64,000 nucleotides of DNA from Agrobacterium tumefaciens_K (lineage in GTDB: Bacteria; Pseudomonadota; Alphaproteobacteria; Rhizobiales; Rhizobiaceae): contig NZ_JAOEGC010000007.1 of the NCBI RefSeq assembly GCF_031801495.1, forward strand, positions 124,001 through 188,000, written 5' to 3'. Numbering within the stretch: the first letter of the stretch is position 1; each line of letters begins with the position of its first letter. The position numbers and the translations under genes were made by a program. The notes beneath the pieces are model-generated. The model made no database searches. It had not been told where the DNA came from and was given only the letters and a program-made list of their open reading frames with translations. This document shows, one piece after another, positions 24,976-33,217 of the stretch.

Positions 24976-26214
24976 TCAGTAAAGCAATCGCGCGCGGATG
25001 GTTCCGGGAATTTCGCGCAGAGCGTGGAGAACATCGTTGGCGTGTTCGGACGTTCCCTCGGCTTCGATGACAACGTAACCCGTGTCACCATGGGTCTGAA
25101 GGAATTCACCGACGATATTGAGGCCGCGCGAGAAAAAGACCTCATTCAGCCGGATAAGCATTCCAGGACGGTTTTCGTGCACGTGAATGAAACGCGTACC
25201 GTTCGGACGTTCTGGCAGTTGCACCTGCGGGAAGTTGACGGCACCCATTGTCGAGCCGATGTCGGAATATTCGACGAGCTTTCTTGAAACCTCCCCACCG
25301 ATGCGCTCCTGGGCCTCTTCGGTAGAACCACCGATATGAGGTGTCAAAATCACATTGTTCAGACCTTGCAGCGGCGTTTCGAAACGTTCGTTGTTCGATG
25401 CGGGTTCTTTGGGGAACACGTCGACGGCAGCACCTGCCAGATGGCCATCCTTCAGAACTGTCGCAAGTGCGTCGAGATCGACCACCGTGCCGCGCGAGTT
25501 ATTGATGAAGATGGCGCCCTTCTTCATGCGGCGCAGTTCGGTCTCGGTGATCATGTTGTTGGTCGACGCCGTCTCAGGAACATGCATCGAGACATAGTCC
25601 GAGATCTCCAACAGTTCGCCCAGCGAGTCCATCGATTCGGAATTGCCGCGGCGCAGCCTGTCGGAAAGATCGAAATAACGGACAATCATGCCCATGCCTT
25701 CGGCAAGCGCACTCAGTTGCGAGCCGATATTGCCGTAGCCAACGATGCCGAGAGTCTTGCCACGAACTTCGCGGCTTCCGGCTGCCGATTTCTCCCAGCC
25801 GCCCTGGTGGGCGGAGGCTGAACGCGGAAATATCTGTCGCGTCAGCATGATGATTTCACCGATCACCAGTTCCGCAACCGAGCGGGTATTCGAGTAAGGG
25901 GCGTTAAACACAGGAATGCCGCGACGCCGTGCTGCGTCGAGATCAACCTGGTTCGTACCGACGGAAAAACAGCCGACGGCGATGAGCTTCTTGGCTGACT
26001 CGAAAATCTCTTCGGTCAATTGGGTGCGTGAACGAATACCGATGATGTGGACATCTGCGATATGGCGCTTGAGGTCGTTGGCATCGAGTGCCTTGGGCAG
26101 ATGGATGAGATTGGTATAGCCGGAGGACGAAAAGTAATCCACGGCGGTCTGGCTGACACCTTCGAGCAGGAGCACGGAAATTCGGTCACGCGGGAGAGAG
26201 AGCTGTGTCGTCAT
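24976..26214 (-). CDS. serA: D-3-phosphoglycerate dehydrogenase (SerA-type)
   Basis: NAD-dependent 2-hydroxyacid dehydrogenase catalysing the first step of serine synthesis; 412 aa, close to E. coli SerA (410). The nucleotide-binding motif is LGIVGYGNIGSQLSALAEG, the catalytic Arg lies in FINNSRGTVVD, the Glu in AVDVFPKEPASNNERF, and the His in VILTPHIGGSTEEAQ. A C-terminal ACT domain (RFIHVHENRPGMLIRLNEVFFSRGLNIVGEFLQT) suggests serine feedback. It stands alone between tra genes and the establishment island, convergent with the nuclease gene. It is probably a plasmid paralogue of the chromosomal gene. Confidence 0.92.
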   Translation of the reverse strand: MTTQLSLPRDRISVLLLEGVSQTAVDYFSSSGYTNLIHLPKALDANDLKRHIADVHIIGIRSRTQLTEEIFESAKKLIAVGCFSVGTNQVDLDAARRRGIPVFNAPYSNTRSVAELVIGEIIMLTRQIFPRSASAHQGGWEKSAAGSREVRGKTLGIVGYGNIGSQLSALAEGMGMIVRYFDLSDRLRRGNSESMDSLGELLEISDYVSMHVPETASTNNMITETELRRMKKGAIFINNSRGTVVDLDALATVLKDGHLAGAAVDVFPKEPASNNERFETPLQGLNNVILTPHIGGSTEEAQERIGGEVSRKLVEYSDIGSTMGAVNFPQVQLPERPNGTRFIHVHENRPGMLIRLNEVFFSRGLNIVGEFLQTHGDTGYVVIEAEGTSEHANDVLHALREIPGTIRARLLY

Positions 26215-26545
26215 GGCTGTTCTTTCAATTTCCGGACTTGATCGACGTCGATCACGGTTTGTAAGTCGACAAGTCTCATTAAAACAACCCTTTGCGGCGA
26301 TCTGACGGTCCGCGCAACAGTAAATTCCACCACCGTGCGCGAAAGCGTGACCGAAGTTGCCAGATTGATGTTAATCGAGCGGGATTTCGCATATCTGCTT
26401 CCTGATGGTTCGATCCAGAAGCCGCGAGGCCGGGGACAAGCGGTTGGCAGCCATCGGCGTTACCAAACGATCGAAATACACCCGTTCCCGCAATGCTGTT
26501 TCTGCTGATCGAGGCTCCGCCGGTGGCGGAGCCTCGTTGTGTTGA
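26215..26545. terminator. Intergenic region with an 11-bp perfect hairpin after the DUF736 gene
   Basis: A 331-bp gap holding the serA promoter side and, at 26511-26535, GAGGCTCCGCC and GGCGGAGCCTC, an exact 11-bp stem over a 3-nt loop. It lies 11 bp past the DUF736 stop, placed like a terminator, but lacks a T-run on either strand. Nothing else was recognised. Confidence 0.6.
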
Positions 26546-26854
26546 TCAGTCCCTGTTCGGGCGCGACCAGATGAGCTGGAGGCCATCCTCGCCTTCGACC
26601 TCGGTGAGCGTTGCGTAGATCGGGGCAGGGAAGCTCGGATCGTCGAGTTTGACCGAGAGGTAGTCGCGGCCGTGCTCGGAGGTCTTCTGCCAGGCGGCGC
26701 CGAGTTCAACGCTTCCAGCGAAGACGCGGAACTGCGGGCCTTTGTCGGATGGGTACTCCACCCGGGCGATGCGTGCCTTGACGTTGAGGGCGAGGGTGCG
26801 AATGGAGCCGGTAAAGCCGTTTTCGATGGAGGTGAAGGTGCCGATGGTAGCCAT
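26546..26854 (-). CDS. DUF736 family protein
   Basis: Conserved small protein of plasmids and integrative elements, 102 aa: MATIGTFTSIENGFTGSIRTL at the N-terminus, VKARIARVEYPSDKGPQFRVF, LGAAWQKTSEHGRDYLSVKLDDPSFPAPIYATL. The start at 26854 matches the family and has AAAGGAA upstream. Function is unknown, though it always travels with conjugative DNA. Its mRNA leader carries a GGCCGCG/CGCGGCC hairpin (26878-26896) just before the Shine-Dalgarno, similar to that of the ArdC-like gene. Confidence 0.92.
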   Translation of the reverse strand: MATIGTFTSIENGFTGSIRTLALNVKARIARVEYPSDKGPQFRVFAGSVELGAAWQKTSEHGRDYLSVKLDDPSFPAPIYATLTEVEGEDGLQLIWSRPNRD

Positions 26855-27353
26855 TGTCATGTTCCTTTCGTTGTTCGGGCCGCGCCCATCGCGGCCTCGA
26901 TGGCTGTCGAACAGACCGGTGACGATCGGACCGCACCCCGCCGGGGTCCCCAGCGCGCCTGCGCGTTGGGGTGGCGATTGGGGCCGCAATGAAATGGAGG
27001 GCGGCAAGTCGCAGATTTGTTAGTGGGCGAGGAGGAGGCCGTAAGGGGTCCGGGGTAAGAAATCTGAAGACTGTCGTTGCGGGAAGACGATCGAGGCGCA
27101 GCCGGTCTCCGGTCAGACATGCCTCATCGAGCCCGCAGATGGGCTGCCGGAAACTCCGACGTGAAGGGATATGGCAAAGGCGTCCCGCCGCATTTACCCT
27201 GACACGAATGGCATCCAGCACCACCCCCGGACCTGCGCCGTCGTCAGTGCATACGTAGACCGGGGGAAACGACCACCCTATGAACATTGGCAGGCTTGTC
27301 CGCCATGGGCTGTGCGATATGGTTGAGCTCGCGAATCGCCATCTGGAGGATCA
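26855..27353. other. Intergenic stretch with leader hairpin
   Basis: About 500 bp, G+C-rich. The only structure noted is the 7-bp stem with a 5-nt loop at 26878-26896 in the DUF736 leader. Longer open frames on either strand look like artefacts of high G+C. Confidence 0.5.
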
Positions 27354-27542
27354 ATGCGTCAGCAGGCCAAGCCGTTCATCATTGAGCGCAAACCATCCCG
27401 TAAACCCAAACCTGACGCTCCAAAGCCGTCGATATGGGGAAGGCTGGATGCTGACATCGCTCAAGGTCTCTCGGATCAGCAAGATCGGGACCCACATGAT
27501 GAGGATACCGCGGCCGCCACAGGTGGTGCCGACCGCGCCTGA
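27354..27542 (+). CDS. Small conserved-looking plasmid protein
   Basis: A 62-aa frame, MRQQAKPFIIERKPSRKPKPDAPKPSIWGRLDADIAQGLS and an acidic tail, preceded by CTGGAGGATCA. The AKPF-(I/V)-(I/V)-E and SIW-G-DLD pattern recalls short proteins I associate with rhizobial plasmids, but I cannot name the family. It ends 3 bp before the convergent ArdC-like gene stop and is the only rightward gene in this island. Confidence 0.55.
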   Translation: MRQQAKPFIIERKPSRKPKPDAPKPSIWGRLDADIAQGLSDQQDRDPHDEDTAAATGGADRA

Positions 27543-27545
27543 CCG

Positions 27546-28469
27546 TCACGCCGCAGCCTGCAGATCAGCTTTCGGTTGCAAGGAATGCAGGAAGCTCACA
27601 GCACGCTGCGCATGCGCCGCAGCCTGGAAGATAGCCCGCCTGTCGTTGGCAAGGACCGAGAGCCATGACTGCAGATAGGATGCATGATCTGGCCGAGGCT
27701 CGAGCTCCGGCGCGATGCCAAGGTCAGCGCAAAGGAAGCAACTGCCCAGCTCCGCGATGAGCTCTTCACGTGCGCGTTCCGTCCGGTCCTTTGCGTAACG
27801 CGACAGGTCACGGCCGACACGATGTTTAGCCGCAGTCCAGTGCGTCGCCTCGTGGCTGAGGACGGCTGCGTATCCGGCGGCGTCGCGGAAGACCTCAATG
27901 GGCGGCATCTGGATATAGTCCATGACAGACGAGTAGTAGGCCTGGTTGCCGCCGTGCCGGATGACTGCGCCCGTCGCTTTGAAGAAGCGATCGGCGCTTT
28001 CAATGCGCTCGACAGGATCCAGTACCGTAGTCAGCGCGGCATAACAGGTCTCAGGCAAACCATCAATTTGCTCGATGTTGAACACCGAATACGCCTTCAG
28101 GAACGGGATTTCACGCTCTACGTCATGGCCTTTTCCGTCGACAACCGACTTGGTGAATCGACTGGCAAAGACAACCATCGATCCCGTTTCACCCTTGCGC
28201 ACAACGCCACCCAGTTCGAGCGCCTGCTTGAAGGTCATCCACATCGAGTTGGAGAAGCCGCGCGAAACCTGCTCCGACCAGAGGAGGAGCACGTTCAGCC
28301 CGGAATAGGGCAGGCCGTTATGGCGCACTGGCCGAGTGATCCGACCATCAATGTTGGCAACGCTCCATGGCTTGATCCAGGGGCGGACGCCCTTTTCGAG
28401 ATCTTCAACGATCCGGTCGGTAATGCGCGTATAAATGTCGATGCGATCGCTATCCGTTTTCCTGACCAT
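27546..28469 (-). CDS. ardC: ArdC-like antirestriction protein
   Basis: Single-strand-DNA-binding, zincin-like antirestriction protein, 307 aa. The N-terminal domain is DIYTRITDRIVEDLEKGVRPWIKPW, then NGLPYSGLNVLLLW. The C-terminal metallopeptidase-like part has HEATH at 206-210 in LSHEATHWTAAKHRVGRDL and a downstream Glu in REELIAELGSCFL, so the metal site looks intact. ArdC of pSa shields incoming DNA from restriction. Its leader has a GACCGCG/CGCGGTC hairpin (28492-28510) before GAGGAG. Confidence 0.9.
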   Translation of the reverse strand: MVRKTDSDRIDIYTRITDRIVEDLEKGVRPWIKPWSVANIDGRITRPVRHNGLPYSGLNVLLLWSEQVSRGFSNSMWMTFKQALELGGVVRKGETGSMVVFASRFTKSVVDGKGHDVEREIPFLKAYSVFNIEQIDGLPETCYAALTTVLDPVERIESADRFFKATGAVIRHGGNQAYYSSVMDYIQMPPIEVFRDAAGYAAVLSHEATHWTAAKHRVGRDLSRYAKDRTERAREELIAELGSCFLCADLGIAPELEPRPDHASYLQSWLSVLANDRRAIFQAAAHAQRAVSFLHSLQPKADLQAAA

Positions 28470-28746
28470 GACTTCATTCTCCTCTTCTCAAGACCGCGCC
28501 CGCCGCGGTCCGTCACGGAGGTCCGGAGACGGGGGCCGGTGATCGAGACCATGCACCGGAACGGCCGCAACAGCGTGGAGGACGGCAAAGCCGTTGCATG
28601 GGCGCCCGGCTCCTGCAGGACCGCCGCACGGGACGGACCGCGACAGGCGTGTCCCAAGCTTCCTCTCCACTTGGAAAAGGCCGGCGCACGCGGGCGCCAG
28701 GCTAAGAGCAAGAAGAAGGGCGGGGTCGCCCCCGCCAGTGATGCTG
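28470..28746. promoter_or_regulatory. Leader of the ArdC-like gene with hairpin
   Basis: A 277-bp gap. GACCGCG (28492-28498) and CGCGGTC (28504-28510) form a 7-bp stem with a 5-nt loop about 10 nt upstream of the Shine-Dalgarno in the leftward mRNA. No gene was recognised in the rest. Confidence 0.45.
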
Positions 28747-29334
28747 TCACCCGAAGGCCGCCATCTGAGCTTCGGCCGCCTCGCGGTCGAGCGAAGTACC
28801 CGGGTTCTCGACCGGTCTGTCGAACGGCTTCCAGATTTCGCAGACAACCTGCTTGTAGGCGGCCACCGCGCCTTCGGCTGCCATCCGCAGCGCGTGGGCT
28901 TGGATGCCCATGTCGGCTGCGAATTCCCGCTTTCGCTGGGCGGCGCTGTCATAGCCAACCGGACCGTCTAGGTCCTCGTCACGGGCATCATTTGCTGCCT
29001 TCGCGGTTGCGTCGCGCGCCTCGGTGACCGCGCGGGAGTAGAATTGTCCGGCGCCGTGCGCCGATCCGACAAAAGCTCCGACGATGCGCTGCAGATGGAT
29101 CTGCATGGCCTTCTCGCCGAGCCCTTCGGAGAGGCTGTCAGCGGTCGAGACGATAAGCCGTTCATGCAGGCTGCGGATGCCGTCACTGTCGACGATGGCC
29201 GTGCCGAAGCTTTCGGCGATCTTTTGCGCCTGAATGGCGTCGGGGCAGGTGTGGCGGACCATTTCGAGGGAGGTGCCGCGACGAAATTGCGCCGATCTGG
29301 CGTAGGGGCGATTGGGGGTGGTAGGCTTGGCCAT
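28747..29334 (-). CDS. Hypothetical plasmid protein, 195 aa
   Basis: Starts MAKPTTPNRPYARSAQFRRGTSLEMVRHTCPDA at ATG 29334, with GAAGGAAC upstream. The middle is helical (KIAESFGTAIVDSDGIRSLHERLIVSTADSLSEGL; HLQRIVGAFVGSAHGAGQFYSRAVTEARDAT) and Ala-rich to the end. No catalytic motif, signal or membrane segment. I have the impression that similar genes accompany DUF736 and ArdC on rhizobial plasmids, but I do not recognise a named family. Codon use and the clear start support a real gene. Confidence 0.72.
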   Translation of the reverse strand: MAKPTTPNRPYARSAQFRRGTSLEMVRHTCPDAIQAQKIAESFGTAIVDSDGIRSLHERLIVSTADSLSEGLGEKAMQIHLQRIVGAFVGSAHGAGQFYSRAVTEARDATAKAANDARDEDLDGPVGYDSAAQRKREFAADMGIQAHALRMAAEGAVAAYKQVVCEIWKPFDRPVENPGTSLDREAAEAQMAAFG

Positions 29335-29723
29335 GTCTGTTCCTTCCGTGGCTGGCGAAGCGGTTCCGGCCCGTGCCGGTCTGCCCTTCGATGCGGGCAC
29401 TCAAGAACCGGCAAGGGACGGGTGGCTTCACAGGTCCGGTCCGGCTGAGCCAGCAGTGCAGGTTTGCGGACCAGCAGGTTTTGACCTGCTTGAGGCCGCG
29501 AGCCTGCCCTTGCGCAGGGAGGCTGGGGCGGCCGCCCCGCGGCGCGCAAGCGGCCTTGAACCCACCGGCCGTCGGTTCAGACCGCAGCGAAACAGAAGGG
29601 CAGTCCGGCACGGGTCCGATATCAGATGCAAGCAGTAAACGGACGATATGGCAAAGTATGCCACCCATGAGAACGTCAGCCCCAAGTCAAAATGACGGGC
29701 AAGCTACCCGATCTCAGACCGAC
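29335..29723. other. Intergenic stretch
   Basis: About 390 bp of G+C-rich sequence upstream of the 195-aa gene. A CCGGC/GCCGG hairpin is present near 29366-29380. Long rightward frames here lack starts and family resemblance and were not accepted. Confidence 0.45.
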
Positions 29724-30035
29724 CTATCCCGCGAGATGGAACAGGCGCATCGCCCCAATGCACGAGCTCACAGATGCGCTGCCCTCGAACCGCCAGTCTA
29801 CATGCGACCGCGTCGAGTTCTCCCAGTCGTTCGAAGGCAAAGAGGTTCCGCAAGTTCCAGATATAAAGGGACGAGGACCGGATCGGCGACGCGCCCGGCT
29901 CAGGACCTCAAACGTCGTCGCCTGCCGTCCGGCACGCACCGCAATCTGCCGAGTGAGACAATCGAGATGGCGCAGGATTTCGCGCCGTGCACTGACGGCT
30001 TTCGCCAGCGATATCGATGCGCGGACGTCAATCAT
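29724..30035 (-). CDS. Possible small gene coupled to the DUF7007-like gene
   Basis: A 103-aa frame whose ATG (30035) overlaps the stop of the upstream gene as ATGA and is preceded by GAGGGAG. The N-terminal half (MIDVRASISLAKAVSARREILRHLDCLTRQIAVRAGRQATTFEVLSRARRRSG) is plausible; the C-terminal half is Ser/Arg-rich and less protein-like, so a frameshift or decay is possible. No family recognised. Confidence 0.4.
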   Translation of the reverse strand: MIDVRASISLAKAVSARREILRHLDCLTRQIAVRAGRQATTFEVLSRARRRSGPRPFISGTCGTSLPSNDWENSTRSHVDWRFEGSASVSSCIGAMRLFHLAG

Positions 30036-30916
30036 GGTACGCTCCCTCGGCTTCGCCAGCCGATAAAGGAGGACGGCCCATGATACTCAGCATGACGGGC
30101 GAGATCGATGACAAAGCCGAACTGACCGCGCCCGGCATACTCGTCGCTCGGTACAAGGAAGCGACGCTCATCCTTGGCAGCACTTCGGTCACAGCCGACG
30201 ATTGCCACGACCTCGGTCATGCCGGGGTGCTGATCGGAGAAGATCGCTGATATGACGACGTGGTCCGCGGCATGACATTCATCGAAAGCCCGGCGATCCT
30301 TGGCCCAACTCTCGCCCTCGGCGAGTTCGCAGCCGTGGATTGCCTCCCACGCATGCGGCCAGGTATTGCGAATGGTCTTCTCGGCAGTGGACCGCTCGTA
30401 ACCGGTGAACAGCTCCGGAAAGCTGAAGGCCACGATCGCCCATTCGCAATCTTCCTCGTACCATGGTGTGTCCTTTCGCAGCAGCGGATGGATTTTGGCA
30501 TTTCGGTCGGCAGAGAGGTGAAAACCACCGTGGCCGGCCGTGCTATAGGCGATGACGCCATTGGAATAAACGACTGCCATCTGCGATGCCCCCCAAGGCG
30601 TGCTCGCCGACATGCGGGTCTGCACGCGATTCAGCGCAGCCAGATCACGCTTGTGCCCGGCCGTCTCGACAACACGCATCCGAAACTCGGTCTCGTCGGC
30701 CACGCGGCCATCGTGCCCGATGAAGTCGGCGCGCGTCAGCTCAGCGAGTGGCCGACGAACGAAGACCGCGCTCGTGAGAAAAGCAAAGCCGCTGGGTGAT
30801 GTGACCATGGCGAGGACCAGGTCACCGATGCGGGCGACGGGTAGACCGTCCGCGCTGGTGGCAAACTCCACCCCCGAAATATCGGGGGTGGATGCAACCG
30901 GGAAAGCGGCGGTCAT
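30032..30916 (-). CDS. DUF7007-like plasmid protein
   Basis: A 294-aa protein whose core STPWGASQMAVVYSNGVIAYSTAGHGGFHLSADRNAKI and YEEDCEWAIVAFSFPELF matches what I know as the DUF7007 domain of plasmid and mobile-element proteins. Its ATG overlaps the ParB-domain gene stop by 4 nt, and its own stop overlaps the next frame, so three genes form a tight unit. No catalytic residues can be assigned; function unknown. Confidence 0.75.
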   Translation of the reverse strand: MTAAFPVASTPDISGVEFATSADGLPVARIGDLVLAMVTSPSGFAFLTSAVFVRRPLAELTRADFIGHDGRVADETEFRMRVVETAGHKRDLAALNRVQTRMSASTPWGASQMAVVYSNGVIAYSTAGHGGFHLSADRNAKIHPLLRKDTPWYEEDCEWAIVAFSFPELFTGYERSTAEKTIRNTWPHAWEAIHGCELAEGESWAKDRRAFDECHAADHVVISAIFSDQHPGMTEVVAIVGCDRSAAKDERRFLVPSDEYAGRGQFGFVIDLARHAEYHGPSSFIGWRSRGSVP

Positions 30917-32667
30917 GCTGCTGCCCTCTGGTCGAAGTCGTGGTCGTATTCTTCCTCGGGTGTGACGCCAGCATGCTCCGGATCGTCATGGCCGACATCG
31001 TCATCGACCTGCCCTGCCTGCTCTTCACTGACGTCGTCGGCATCATCCTCATCGTTGCGTGAGCGAGCGACGATGACATCGGTGGCAGCACCCGCCCTTA
31101 TCCATTCAAGCAGCTCATCGGCCGGCGGCGCGAAGCGGCCCGATGAGTGAACGAAATGCTCGTTGGCAAAATGCTCGACGAGCGCTGCTCGGGTTTCCCG
31201 AACCTTCTGCCGCGGCTGTAGCGATGCTTCGGCGCAAGATGCTCCCAGCGCTTGGCGCGACAGGCATAAGAGGAAGTCTTCCGAACCCATGTTTGGCAGG
31301 AATTCGTCGGCGCCGATCGCGTCGCCGGCGATGCGCGCGATCATGCCGCTGTTTGACATGCCGCGGCGGCAAGAGAGAACGTCGATCAGCACGGAGCGAA
31401 CCGCGACCCTCAGGGTGTCTTGATCGAAGGCGAGCTTGCCATGCTCGTCAAACAGTCCGACCGCATGGCGCGAGAAGCGCTTGCCGCCGTAAAAAGTCCC
31501 ATCCGCGCCGGAGTCGACGCGGACATTCTGGCCGGCAAAGGCCAGCACCATCAGCGCCATCAGCATATCGTCCTCGATCGGCGCGCGGCCGAGTGCATCG
31601 TGCAGGGCATCGGTGCGGAAATCGCCGATCATGTCATGACCCTTCTGGGTCACATCCGGCCGGGCCTTCGGCGCGATGATTGCATCAGCAGTACCGCCGT
31701 CGGCGATCGGTCCGTCGCCAGCAATCCCCTTGGGCTTCGCCATCTCCGGCATGCGGTAATGCACCGTCTGAACCTTGCCGTCGCGATCGAGATAGATCGC
31801 CGTGTGGTCGGACTTCGACGGCTTGCCGTAGACCTGAGAGGCCTTCTTCGGCAGTTCCGGCTGGCCCCAGCCGTTGACCTCGACGATCCCGCCCTTCTTC
31901 GGCAGATTATTCGTCATCCACTCGTGCTGGGCACCGAGGAACCCTTCGACATTCGTGGTGTAGCGGCCATCCTGGTCGGCCGGCGCGAAGAGATCCTCGA
32001 CCCATTCAACGCCATAGGCCTGAGCGAGATCATCGCCAAAGCTTGCATCTTTGGCATACATACGCTTCTTGGTCAGCGCATTGGCAACCTGCCACCAGGG
32101 CGCGTTGTCACCCCTCTTAGGTTTGTGGGCTTTCCAGACCTCCTTCTGATCCACTTGACTGGCAGCCGCAATCACGCGCAGCTGTTGCTCGTTCGGCATA
32201 TCGCCAAGGGCCATCTGTTCAAGCATGGCCGGCAGGACATTGGCGAGCAGGCGCAGCTTGCGGATCTGGCGGACGGGGAGGGCAAGAGCAACCGCGATCG
32301 CTTCTTCGGTCCAGCCGAGAGCAACCAGCCGTTCGATGCCGCGCCATTGGTCGACGGGGTTAAGAGCCTCGCGAACGCTGTTCTCGACCATCGAACGCAT
32401 CGCTCCGTTATCGCTCGCCGCATCGACAACCAGGATCTCGATTTCTTCGAGACCGGCGGCAATAGCGAGCCGGACGCGGCGATGGCCGGCATCGATGATG
32501 TAGCCGTTTCCGCCATCCGTTTCGGGTGCAACCACCGGCGGCTGGACAATGCCGACGGCCTTGATCGTCGCCAGCATCAACGCGTCCGCCTGCGGCGACG
32601 ACTTCGACTGGCGCATCCGGTCGGGGTTTTCCTTCAGAGCGCGTGGGTCAACCTTCATGATCTGCAT
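30913..32667 (-). CDS. ParB/Spo0J-domain protein of the establishment island
   Basis: A 584-aa protein with an N-terminal ParB-like nuclease domain: VDPRALKENPDRMRQ, IVQPPVVAPETDGGNGYIIDAGHRRVRLAIAAGLEEI, ENSVREALNPVDQWRGIERLV, then a helix-turn-helix (EEAIAVALALPVRQIRKLRLLANVLP). A large uncharacterised C-terminal part ends in an acidic tail. The start at 32667 (AAAGGACTC upstream) was preferred because a 135-codon extension is unlike the family. It is distinct from RepB and is typical of ICE and plasmid islands, where it sits beside the methylase/helicase. Its role may be gene regulation or DNA processing, not partition. Confidence 0.88.
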   Translation of the reverse strand: MQIMKVDPRALKENPDRMRQSKSSPQADALMLATIKAVGIVQPPVVAPETDGGNGYIIDAGHRRVRLAIAAGLEEIEILVVDAASDNGAMRSMVENSVREALNPVDQWRGIERLVALGWTEEAIAVALALPVRQIRKLRLLANVLPAMLEQMALGDMPNEQQLRVIAAASQVDQKEVWKAHKPKRGDNAPWWQVANALTKKRMYAKDASFGDDLAQAYGVEWVEDLFAPADQDGRYTTNVEGFLGAQHEWMTNNLPKKGGIVEVNGWGQPELPKKASQVYGKPSKSDHTAIYLDRDGKVQTVHYRMPEMAKPKGIAGDGPIADGGTADAIIAPKARPDVTQKGHDMIGDFRTDALHDALGRAPIEDDMLMALMVLAFAGQNVRVDSGADGTFYGGKRFSRHAVGLFDEHGKLAFDQDTLRVAVRSVLIDVLSCRRGMSNSGMIARIAGDAIGADEFLPNMGSEDFLLCLSRQALGASCAEASLQPRQKVRETRAALVEHFANEHFVHSSGRFAPPADELLEWIRAGAATDVIVARSRNDEDDADDVSEEQAGQVDDDVGHDDPEHAGVTPEEEYDHDFDQRAAA

Positions 32668-33217
32668 GGGATGAGTCCTTTCAGGAGAATTCCGGACCGG
32701 CGCCTTGCCAGCCCTTCCTGTCTTCATTTTTCTCGAAGACACCTCCAGGCCCGCCGATCGGCCGGACTGACGCAACTGCAACCGAGCATCCCTGTCGCGA
32801 AGAACAAGCGGGGCTTTTGGGCCCTGCGAAGGTCGAGTGGCCGGGATGGCGCAGGTGGCGGTTGAGCGACAGCGGCGGCAGGAGAACAGATCGGCGACCG
32901 GTTCCTTTCTCCTCCTGCTCTTCCGCTTCTCTGTTGAAAGATCGGCGCGCGCACGCCGCGGCCAAAGCAGCACGTGAAAACCTCGGCTGGATACAGAAAC
33001 GCAAAAAGGGCGCTCAACCCACGAGGGGAGCGCCCTTTTACTGATCCCGGACGACATCGAAAGCCACCGCAAGAGCGGTGGCAGGACATCATCTGAACGG
33101 GAAGTGATCCTCAGATACTATCGAGGGTCAGGGATTTCAAGTATTTGCCCCCGCCATCTGATGAAAGCTATGGCGGGAGCAGGACTAAGCCGCAAGACAC
33201 GCTTGGGCTTACGTTCG
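32668..33217. other. Intergenic region between the methylase/helicase and ParB genes
   Basis: About 550 bp. It contains a strong intrinsic terminator (33004-33039, listed separately) and the leader of the ParB-domain gene. No gene was recognised; open frames on both strands look like shadows. Confidence 0.6.
33004..33039 (-). terminator. Intrinsic terminator after the methylase/helicase gene
   Basis: AAAAGGGCGCTC (33004-33015) and GAGCGCCCTTTT (33028-33039) form an exact 12-bp stem over a 12-nt loop, with TTTTT on the leftward transcript. It lies about 180 bp past the stop at 33218 and splits the leftward island into two transcription units. The symmetry would also let it work rightward. Confidence 0.8.

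Noticed and set aside
27684..29027. A 447-codon rightward open frame opposite ardC
   Set aside because: Antisense to the motif-bearing ArdC frame; basic, low-complexity C-terminal half.
29373..30083. A 236-codon rightward open frame
   Set aside because: No Shine-Dalgarno, Arg/Ser/Pro-rich composition typical of reverse-frame artefacts in G+C-rich DNA, and it overlaps leftward genes.
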